Positions 6,823-13,292 of a stretch of 16,861 nucleotides of DNA are shown in pieces. The DNA comes from Candidatus Bathyarchaeota archaeon. Its GTDB lineage: Archaea > Thermoproteota > Bathyarchaeia > Bathyarchaeales > DTEX01. The stretch covers positions 1-16,861 of the forward strand of contig PIYJ01000047.1 in assembly GCA_003601725.1 (NCBI GenBank), written 5' to 3'. The position numbers and the translations under genes are program-made. How positions within the stretch are numbered: the stretch's first letter is position 1; each line of letters opens with the position of its first letter. The notes under the pieces are model-generated. The model had not been told where the DNA came from. It ran no database searches and was given only the letters and a program-made list of their open reading frames with translations.

Positions 6823-7528
6823 GTTTTTGCTGATAGCCTTCATCATGAAGATTGCTGGGGAATTCGTGCATGAAGTTTTCGGTCACGGCCTATTTGTTCT
6901 GCTGTTTGGAGGGAGAATCATTCAAGTTTACCTCTCCATTCTGTGGCCCTATGAGCTTTCTTACATACGATGGTCGGGAAACTTTGAGAATTGGCAGATC
7001 ATCTGGATAGAAGGAGGAGGCATACTTACATGCACGGTTGTCTCAATCATCCTTCAGATATTGCTTCTCCTCAATGTGTCTAAGAATCGAGAAATTCTAA
7101 CTCATATTTTCTGGCTTGCCTTCTGGACCTTTCTGAATCCCGCGGGATATCTTCTTCTCGGCGGAATAAGCCCGTTCGGTGACGTTGCAGCCTTAATATC
7201 TAGGGGAGCTTTGACCAGAACTTTATCGATTATTCTTGGACTCGGAATCTTTCTCGGATCGTTCATTTCAATATCGAGAAGCCTATGCAACATACTCTGC
7301 AAAGCATACATGCTTCGAGAATCAAATACGTTAAGGCTGCTATTAAGCCTCTTTTGGCTCATCATCCCATGCATTACGTTTGCATATTACTTAAGAGCGG
7401 AGCAACCATCTCAACACGCAGAAATAGCTGGCATATTAAGCCTATTGCCAGCCGCTGTTTCATTCATAACAGCGAGGTTCATCTGCCTCATGCCGCATAA
7501 GAAAGGCGAAATCACAGATAAAAAATAG
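6800..7528 (+). CDS. Polytopic membrane protein with HEVFGH motif (M50-like metalloprotease candidate)
   Basis: A 242-residue membrane protein with about six hydrophobic segments. The first helix carries HEVFGHGL (24-31), followed by LLFGG, much like the HExxH-containing helix of site-2 protease (M50) families. A second block, NPAGYLLLGG...GDV (113-129), has Asn and Asp (D128) where M50 enzymes have their NxxPxxxLDG third-ligand motif. The first motif is H-E-x-x-G-H, one residue longer than HExxH. The ATG at 6800 has a ggag Shine-Dalgarno (6788-6791) 8 bases upstream and overlaps the preceding YhfC-like gene by 23 bases. The frame is open further upstream to 6746, but that start would lie deep in the upstream gene and has no binding site. 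Family assignment and activity are inferred. Confidence 0.7.
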   Translation: MKARFFAEFLLIAFIMKIAGEFVHEVFGHGLFVLLFGGRIIQVYLSILWPYELSYIRWSGNFENWQIIWIEGGGILTCTVVSIILQILLLLNVSKNREILTHIFWLAFWTFLNPAGYLLLGGISPFGDVAALISRGALTRTLSIILGLGIFLGSFISISRSLCNILCKAYMLRESNTLRLLLSLFWLIIPCITFAYYLRAEQPSQHAEIAGILSLLPAAVSFITARFICLMPHKKGEITDKK

Positions 7529-7545
7529 AATATATTTCATGGAAA

Positions 7546-8754
7546 TTAGCATACAGATATTTTTCCGCAAGCAAGTTCCATGCAGAATTCCTCTATATCT
7601 TCCAGTCTGTAGTCCACTAATCTTTCAGCTTCTTTTCTGATCTTGTCGAATGATTCGGAGCTATCAGGTATTATCTGAACAGCGGCAACGATGGGTTGAT
7701 CTATCGGTCGACCTATCTTACTCAGCATCCAAACATAGACTTCTCGAACTCCAGGAATATTTGCGTATATGTCCTTCGCGATCTCATGTGTCAGCAAGTT
7801 ATAGATTTTCCCGACGTGGCTAACTGGATTCTTACCTGCAGCAGCCTCTGAACATTGAGGACGATTCAGGGAGATTAATCCATTCACTCGGTTTCCTCTT
7901 CCAACTTGGCCTGAATCAGCTCCATCAGCGCTCGTGCCGAGGACTGTTAAGTAAATGCCGTCTAAGCCTCTTCCCGGCGCATCTAACGTGTTCAGTTGGA
8001 TTTGGATCTTTTCGAAGCCGCTATTTCCTTCAACAAACTTCCGTATCTCTTCTAGGATCATAGCCTTCTTCTCGAAGTAATCCCTCTCGTCCTCAATGAA
8101 GCGATCTACGAATGCCATTGAGATTATAAGTTCCAATTCGTCGTCTCTTCGGAGACCCATCACCTTGATGTCTTCACCGGATTCTGGGAATCTTTTTTTG
8201 AAGCCTTCTGAGTTCAAATATTTCTCAGTTGTTAAAACCGTCTTTTCTGTCTCGGTCATAGGTGCCCATCCGACAGCCGCGGAGGTATCATTTGCCTCCA
8301 AGACGCGTCCTCCTCTTCTGAAGATGTCAGTTAATGCTGATGAGCCTGGTTGAATCTCGATTTGATAGGATACATGGACATCTGGATCTACAAATCTCAG
8401 GTTTTCTCTGAACCAGTTCTTAGCTGTTTGAACTGCGATCTCTTCGACTGGGATGCTTATTCCGTTAGCTTCGAAGGTTGCGCGGTCTCCGAAGATAAGT
8501 TTCATCGGTTTTTTCACTATGCCGCCGCCGAATCTTGTTTCCACTTCGCCAGCTGCGAGAAGCGATTTGTCAATGTTATGATGCAGAATTGTCCCAAATT
8601 TCGCGATGTATTCTTGGCTTAGCTTGACTGAGACTTCATTCATTATAGAGTCGCAGATTGTGTCTGGATGGCCTAATCCTTTCCTCTCGACAACTTCGAT
8701 TCTTTGCTCTTCTAGGGGTACCTGCTTCATCTCGGTGACTATTATATTTCTCAA
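7546..8754 (-). CDS. mat: S-adenosylmethionine synthetase, archaeal type
   Basis: Makes SAM from methionine and ATP, the archaeal enzyme being only distantly related to bacterial MetK. Conserved blocks are GLGHPDTICDSI (26-37), HHNIDKSLLAAGE (58-70), GTSADGADSGQVGRGNR (273-289) and AAAGKNPVSHVGKIYN (304-319). Length (402) matches the family. The start is TTG at 8754-8752, with ggtga (8765-8761) 6 bases upstream. An in-frame stop at 8763-8761 excludes any longer form. A TATA box at 8795-8810 fits a short leader. Its 3' end lies 17 bases from the convergent protease gene. It is divergent from an HTH-CBS regulator and near a methionine synthase, which suggests local control of methionine/SAM supply. 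Confidence 0.97.
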   Translation of the reverse strand: MRNIIVTEMKQVPLEEQRIEVVERKGLGHPDTICDSIMNEVSVKLSQEYIAKFGTILHHNIDKSLLAAGEVETRFGGGIVKKPMKLIFGDRATFEANGISIPVEEIAVQTAKNWFRENLRFVDPDVHVSYQIEIQPGSSALTDIFRRGGRVLEANDTSAAVGWAPMTETEKTVLTTEKYLNSEGFKKRFPESGEDIKVMGLRRDDELELIISMAFVDRFIEDERDYFEKKAMILEEIRKFVEGNSGFEKIQIQLNTLDAPGRGLDGIYLTVLGTSADGADSGQVGRGNRVNGLISLNRPQCSEAAAGKNPVSHVGKIYNLLTHEIAKDIYANIPGVREVYVWMLSKIGRPIDQPIVAAVQIIPDSSESFDKIRKEAERLVDYRLEDIEEFCMELACGKISVC

Positions 8755-8794
8755 TAATATTCACCATCTTACTTGCCTAGTTAGATTTTGAGGG

Positions 8795-8810
8795 TTAAAT
8801 ATATAATTTA
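8795..8810 (-). promoter_or_regulatory. TATA box of the SAM synthetase gene
   Basis: The minus strand reads taaattatatatttaa, a strong AT-rich TATA element. Its centre is about 48 bases before the TTG start, giving a leader of roughly 20 bases that retains the ggtga ribosome-binding site. Confidence 0.5.
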
Positions 8811-8840
8811 CGCAATATTAGATAAAGAAGAGATGCATTA

Positions 8841-8861
8841 TTTTATATATTAAATATAAAA
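8841..8861. promoter_or_regulatory. Perfect 8-bp inverted repeat between mat and the HTH-CBS regulator
   Basis: ttttatat (8841-8848) and atataaaa (8854-8861) are exact reverse complements with a five-base spacer. The site lies between the TATA box for mat (8795-8810) and a TATA-like element for the regulator (8871-8879), so a bound dimer could affect both. The region is very AT-rich, so chance cannot be excluded. Confidence 0.4.
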
Positions 8862-8927
8862 GATCATGAAATATATTTATTCCTAAATGCTAGTGACATC
8901 TTTGAAGAAATAACTTGGGTTATAAAA

Positions 8928-9458
8928 TTGATTATTAAAGGATCCATTTTGAAGAAGATGCGATTGGAGGCGGGTTTAACCCAAAGTCAACTAGCTAAGA
9001 TGGTAGGGGTCTCTCAAGCTCACATAGCAAAGATTGAAGGCGAAAAGGTCGATCCTAGGCTTTCAACGGTGAATAAGATACTTGAGATCCTCACAGATAG
9101 AAAGAGGAAAAGATGCAGCGAGATCATGACGCGAGACGTGATCGTCACAAATCCGAAAGAGAAGATTAAGAAAGTAAGCGAGATCATGGTGAAGCATGCC
9201 ATTTCCCAATTACCCGTAGTAGAGAACGGTCAGATTGTAGGAATGATCACGGAGGAAGGAATCGTGAAGCACCTTAGCTCCGACATCTCGGAGGAGATAG
9301 TTGAAAATATTATGGAGCCGCCGTTGCCAAGCGTCCCCGAGGATACCGATCTAGTAACGATAAGGTCGATTCTTGAAACACATTCAGGGGTTCTGGTTAC
9401 AAGAAAAGGAAAACTCGTGGGGATCATAACCCGATCAGACCTTTTGAAAGTCATATAG
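8928..9458 (+). CDS. Transcriptional regulator: Xre-type HTH plus two CBS domains
   Basis: A 176-residue protein of the HTH-CBS regulator type found in archaea (COG3620-like). Residues 6-55 form a Cro/C1-type helix-turn-helix (LEAGLTQSQLAKMVGVSQAHIAKIE is spread over 13-37). Two CBS modules follow: 63-118, with EIMTRDVIVTNP and VGMITEEGIVK, and 126-176, with NIMEPPLPSVP and VGIITRSDLLK. Paired CBS domains bind adenosyl compounds such as AMP, ATP or SAM and could gate DNA binding. The start is TTG at 8928; the next ATG (8958) would remove most of HTH helix 1. A TATA-like atatattta (8871-8879) lies upstream and the Shine-Dalgarno is weak. Being divergent from SAM synthetase makes SAM a natural ligand candidate, by inference. 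Confidence 0.93.
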   Translation: MIIKGSILKKMRLEAGLTQSQLAKMVGVSQAHIAKIEGEKVDPRLSTVNKILEILTDRKRKRCSEIMTRDVIVTNPKEKIKKVSEIMVKHAISQLPVVENGQIVGMITEEGIVKHLSSDISEEIVENIMEPPLPSVPEDTDLVTIRSILETHSGVLVTRKGKLVGIITRSDLLKVI

Positions 9459-9514
9459 ACAACGGCTTTGAACCTTTAATTCTAAAGTCTATATTTTTCA
9501 TCTACGTGTTGATC

Positions 9515-9545
9515 TTTCCTTTTCGGTTCTCCTTTTTATTTTATT
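9515..9545 (+). terminator. T-rich terminator region after the HTH-CBS gene
   Basis: Three pyrimidine/T-rich runs (tttccttttc, tctcctttttattttattc) follow the regulator's stop by 55-85 bases, matching archaeal intrinsic termination. There is no hairpin. Confidence 0.4.
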
Positions 9546-9580
9546 CATCGGTTGGAATTATTTCTTTGCGGGAAAATAGG

Positions 9581-9590
9581 GTATATATAG
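9581..9590 (+). promoter_or_regulatory. Orphan TATA-like promoter in the 9459-9739 gap
   Basis: ggtatatatagggcc is among the best TATA elements in the window, but no recognisable plus-strand gene follows. The predicted RNA would start near 9608-9612 and run toward the 3' end of the convergent methionine synthase gene. A 27-codon frame at 9603-9686 is not convincing as a protein. The rest of this 281-base gap shows only the T-rich terminator tracts. Confidence 0.35.
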
Positions 9591-9739
9591 GGCCGCTCAT
9601 CTATGCTTATGAGTGTGCATTTCTGTACGTTGATGTCATGTTCTGATCGTTCCTTTCTATTTAATATACACGTTTCTGGTTTTTGAGGAATGTTTGAAAT
9701 CTGTCTTCTTTATTATACGCTTTAAGTTTGAAGTAAAAA

Positions 9740-10723
9740 TTAGTTAAGAGCCGAGAAATTCTTTGCTGCTTCAACCATATTTTTGAGTTTCTTCATCGAG
9801 ATTCTGTATGCTTCTTCCTTATCTAACTTATATGTTAGAAGTTTTCTGAAGCCGCAGTCAGGGGTAAAGATCAAGCAGTCGCCGTAATCTCGGAATCTCT
9901 TCATCACCCTCAGAATCTCATTTGGAGTTTCAATTCGTGGATTCTTTGTAGATACGCATCCTACTGAGAGTATTTTTCCGCTTTCTATCAGTTTTTCCGG
10001 GGGATATACCTCAGCGTTTTCCGACGTATCATAAAATTCGTGGCTTAGAAAGTCCAGTTCAGTGCGAAGCAGAAGGTCGCCGAGTCTGGGGGATATTCTG
10101 CCGCAGACATGGGTTCCGACTATTCTGTTTCCACAAGCCTCTTTAAGTTCGTTGAATATCTCGATGATCTCGTCTTCTTTATGGCAGAAGATTGTTCTTG
10201 AACCTACGAGGATGCCCATTATAGGCTCATCGATTGATATCATCTCTGCATGCTTTGAGGCTTCTTCGCAGCATCCCTTCACTATATTTGTGATCTGCCC
10301 AACCAATCTGGGGTCTGAAGCCGCCGTATTAAAGGGAAAAACACCGCGGCCTTTTTGAATGTAGGACGCAAGAGTGAATGGCCCGGTGATTGGAGCTTTT
10401 ATTTTGACCTTTCCTCTTACGCCGAGATTCTCTAAATATCGAATCGTCCAAAGGAGGGGGCTTAACCCTGGGGGCGAAACAGGTTCCTCAATATTTTTAG
10501 CTTTGAGCTTATATGTGCCGTCTTCAACGATTACTCCGACGTTCTGGGTTACTAAGTCTCCGAGGAACTGTTTATCCATGTCTCTTAGCTGCGGATAAGC
10601 GGGGAAGTCTATTCCGATATTTAGAAGATCATTCAAGCATCTTTTTCTATTAGACAATGTATCATCTAAAGGGAAACTTCCAATAGTTGAAGTTAAAATG
10701 CCTTTAAGCTTCAGGCTCACCAC
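9740..10723 (-). CDS. Core MetE-type methionine synthase (catalytic domain only)
   Basis: A 327-residue homologue of the C-terminal catalytic barrel of cobalamin-independent methionine synthase MetE; the N-terminal half of the 750-residue bacterial enzyme is absent. Zinc and homocysteine-binding positions are present: H205 and C207 (GTHVCGR), E229 (SHEFYD) and C290 (TPDCGF), with ISIDEP (163-168) as the substrate-binding aspartate block and APITGPFTLA (110-119). Archaeal stand-alone forms take the methyl group from a methylcobalamin protein or methylcobamide instead of a polyglutamyl folate. The start is GTG at 10723 or the adjacent GTG at 10720; no ATG is in frame. It may be cotranscribed with the small zinc protein 87 bases upstream. 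Its likely product, methionine, feeds the SAM synthetase 1 kb away. Confidence 0.87.
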   Translation of the reverse strand: MVSLKLKGILTSTIGSFPLDDTLSNRKRCLNDLLNIGIDFPAYPQLRDMDKQFLGDLVTQNVGVIVEDGTYKLKAKNIEEPVSPPGLSPLLWTIRYLENLGVRGKVKIKAPITGPFTLASYIQKGRGVFPFNTAASDPRLVGQITNIVKGCCEEASKHAEMISIDEPIMGILVGSRTIFCHKEDEIIEIFNELKEACGNRIVGTHVCGRISPRLGDLLLRTELDFLSHEFYDTSENAEVYPPEKLIESGKILSVGCVSTKNPRIETPNEILRVMKRFRDYGDCLIFTPDCGFRKLLTYKLDKEEAYRISMKKLKNMVEAAKNFSALN

Positions 10724-10810
10724 CCATATAAGGAGTCTGAGAGATAGAGAAAAACTTTCCGTTTTTCAAATAGCCGTATTTGGAAAGCGAAGGTGAGCTT
10801 AAGGCTTCAT

Positions 10811-11050
10811 TCAGCCGTCTAAGATGTTTAGGGCTTCGAAGCCTTCCAAGATGATTGTGGCGTTGCACTTCTTACATAGAAGAGACAAGGTTTTTAGTGA
10901 TCCGTCTTTATGAGTCTCGATATCGATTATTCTGTACGTCTTCTCAGAGTCGTCATCAGGAGAGATTATCACTCCGCATGATGGGCATGGAAAGTCTCCG
11001 CTTCCTTCGATATTATTCAGGTTTATTCTGAAGGCAGACACCTGTTTCAA
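10811..11050 (-). CDS. Small zinc-ribbon protein, function unknown
   Basis: A 79-residue protein with two CxxC knuckles, CPSC (22-25) and CKKC (59-62), separated by a short beta-rich stretch with an acidic loop (PDDDSEKTYR), so one zinc ribbon with a long insert is likely. No membrane segment or signal is seen. The TTG start at 11050 is preceded by ggaagg 8 bases upstream. It is on the same strand as the methionine synthase gene, 87 bases ahead. It is not recognised as a named family. Confidence 0.75.
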   Translation of the reverse strand: MKQVSAFRINLNNIEGSGDFPCPSCGVIISPDDDSEKTYRIIDIETHKDGSLKTLSLLCKKCNATIILEGFEALNILDG

Positions 11051-11337
11051 GGTTTATTCCTTCCGCGTTTATTGTTAAGTTTTTTACTCTTTCCTTTTTT
11101 AAAGATAGTGAACCAGAAATCCATTTAATACGTACTTTAACAAAGGCAAAACGAGGCTTGACGCTTTCCCGTTTTTTCAAGGATTAAAAATTGTTTCTGA
11201 ATTTGAAATTTCCCTTTTCTATCCGTCTTGTGAACTCAAGGTTCAGACGGCAAATTCATAAGGGATTTAATGCTTTTGAAATGGCATTTTGGTTGGAGAC
11301 GTCTCTACTGAATCATGAAGGAGCCTGTTCGCATAGA

Positions 11338-13236
11338 ATGAAGAATAAAAATCTTCTATACAGCTTCATACTATTAGCTTCATTCATAATCTTGTCATGT
11401 ATAGTCTCCTCTGCAGATGTCAAGCTTTCAAAGGGAATATCCACCTCTTTAATGCCCGGGAACCAAACCTACATAAATAAGCCGGTTTATCCAGTGAGGA
11501 TCAATGCTTCACAGATTCCGATCGGTGGAAGATGGACCTTTGCGTATTTCCTAAAGAAGGGTTCCGTTTATCACATATACTTCATAGGCGATTGGATAGG
11601 GTCGAAGACTGACTATGACGTCTACGTCTACAACCCGAAGGGAAATCTTGAGGCTGTTCACACGGCATCCGCTGGGCTTCCGGAGCATCTGGGTAATACT
11701 GTTGATGATCCGTTTTTCACGCCGGAACGAACTGGAAGATATTATTTCTTGATATTTAATGATCCGCGGGAAAGTTACGGTGAAGACGCAGCTACATTAA
11801 TGGTTATTGAGCATCTGGAATGTAATAGATGGTATGAAAAATACATCAAAGGCAAGGTTAACTTCGCCAACGTGTATGAAACTGCATGGGCATACGAGTT
11901 TGTAAGCGACAGTGAAAGAATCGAGGTTTTAATCGATGTCCCAGAGACCCTTGACATGTATGAGGCTCGGCTATATCTCATGGCAAACCCATCTAAAGGC
12001 ATGGGCGAAGTCTTAAACGGTTATCCCCTAGCTTGGGAGCCAGGTCTTTACGGCGAAATCTCTGGAGATTACGGCGGATATAACCTCGATGATGAAGGCT
12101 TCCGAAATGAAGATGCCACTGCCAGCTGCGAATTCTTCGGGCAAGACATGCTGATAAATTATACATCTCCATCCAAGGGAGATAGAGTCCTATATCACCT
12201 TGTTCTCATCGGCGAAAACGGAGAAGGCACAGTCAGATTCATGATCAAAACAGATTTTGAACCGCCATCCATCAATCTCCAAACAAGCCTCAGCGAGGTT
12301 CACGCTGGAGAAGAAACGGTGATAACCGCCCAGATATCTGATCAGGATTCATTGAGATCTGTTCTGTTATATTACACGAATGACTCTTGGGCTTCCTCTC
12401 ATTCTATCCCGATGACGGAGACTTCTGAAGGCATCTACGCGGGGACTATCCCTGCCTATTCTAAAGGCAGCAAAATAGAGTATAAGATAGTCGCAGTTGA
12501 CATGGCGGGTAACACTGCGGAGGCTTCAGGTTCCTATCTTGTTAAAGATGAGACGACGATCACCTTTAACCTGTCGAAAACCGTCATCTATGCTGGCGAG
12601 AAGATCGTGGTAACCGGACATATGTCTCACGGCGAGGATACGATACTTCTGAATTTCACATCGCGGGAGAAAAGCGTCTTGGAATCTGTTCAGGTTGATG
12701 CAGACGGTTCATTTAATTATGAATACACGCCGGATGGCTTCGGAGACTGGGTTGTAACTGTGATCTATCCAGGTGACGAGACATATTTCGGAGCAGTCAC
12801 GGAGAAGAAGACTTTCAAGGTTGTGAAGTTTCCTACATCGGTTGATTTCGCACTGAGTAATGAGATAATCGATATCGGCGGAAAAATCAACATCACAGGA
12901 AGCATCAGCCCAGCTGTAAAGGAAAAGGCCGTTGAGATTCGCTTTACGATGCCGAATGGTTCCGTCGTTAAAAAAGTAGCCTACACAGATTCCTATGGAA
13001 GGTTTAAACTTGATTTTATCCCATCCATGCCGGGGAAATGGAATGTAAAGGCGTTTTTCCCAGGGGATAATGTTTACCTCTCATCAACCAGCAGGATAGA
13101 AGAATTAACAGTAAACAATACATGGATGAATATGCTCTTCGTTTTCCTAAATCAGTTCATGATGTATATTGCAACAGCCATTGGAGGAACCGTTTCAGCC
13201 GTTGCCTTCCTCATATACTGGCGGAGAAGGGAATAA
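11338..13236 (+). CDS. Secreted, membrane-anchored multidomain surface protein
   Basis: A 632-residue exported protein. Residues 1-25 form a signal peptide (KNK, then a long hydrophobic run, then SSADV). Residues about 60-160 form a beta-sandwich resembling pre-peptidase C-type domains (DYDVYVYNPKG, GRYYFLIFND). A second beta-rich region (165-305) is unassigned. From 308 there are three Ig-like units: 308-402 (EPPSINL...YKIVAVDMAGN), 405-496 (LSKTVIYAGEKIVVTG...VIYPGDETYFG) and 500-592 (LSNEIIDIGGKINITG...AFFPGDNVYLS). The last two are clearly repeats of one another. A C-terminal membrane helix (about 598-627) ends in WRRRE, so the protein faces outward. Several N-x-S/T sites suggest glycosylation. 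The ATG at 11338 is chosen because it begins the signal peptide; the frame is open back to 11191, but that N terminus would bury the signal. No enzymatic motif is seen; S-layer or adhesion roles are possible. Confidence 0.85.
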   Translation: MKNKNLLYSFILLASFIILSCIVSSADVKLSKGISTSLMPGNQTYINKPVYPVRINASQIPIGGRWTFAYFLKKGSVYHIYFIGDWIGSKTDYDVYVYNPKGNLEAVHTASAGLPEHLGNTVDDPFFTPERTGRYYFLIFNDPRESYGEDAATLMVIEHLECNRWYEKYIKGKVNFANVYETAWAYEFVSDSERIEVLIDVPETLDMYEARLYLMANPSKGMGEVLNGYPLAWEPGLYGEISGDYGGYNLDDEGFRNEDATASCEFFGQDMLINYTSPSKGDRVLYHLVLIGENGEGTVRFMIKTDFEPPSINLQTSLSEVHAGEETVITAQISDQDSLRSVLLYYTNDSWASSHSIPMTETSEGIYAGTIPAYSKGSKIEYKIVAVDMAGNTAEASGSYLVKDETTITFNLSKTVIYAGEKIVVTGHMSHGEDTILLNFTSREKSVLESVQVDADGSFNYEYTPDGFGDWVVTVIYPGDETYFGAVTEKKTFKVVKFPTSVDFALSNEIIDIGGKINITGSISPAVKEKAVEIRFTMPNGSVVKKVAYTDSYGRFKLDFIPSMPGKWNVKAFFPGDNVYLSSTSRIEELTVNNTWMNMLFVFLNQFMMYIATAIGGTVSAVAFLIYWRRRE

Positions 13237-13292
13237 CCGATCATTCCTCGTCTCTATTACACAGCTATTCTCAAAAATGAGGCGGGATATTC

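Noticed and set aside
9603..9686. 27-codon frame after the orphan TATA box
   Set aside because: Cys/Phe/Ser-rich with no Shine-Dalgarno and no family resemblance. The expected transcript start lies at or after its first ATG.
11191..11337. Upstream extension of the surface protein by 49 codons
   Set aside because: It would place non-signal sequence before a clear signal peptide that starts at ATG 11338.
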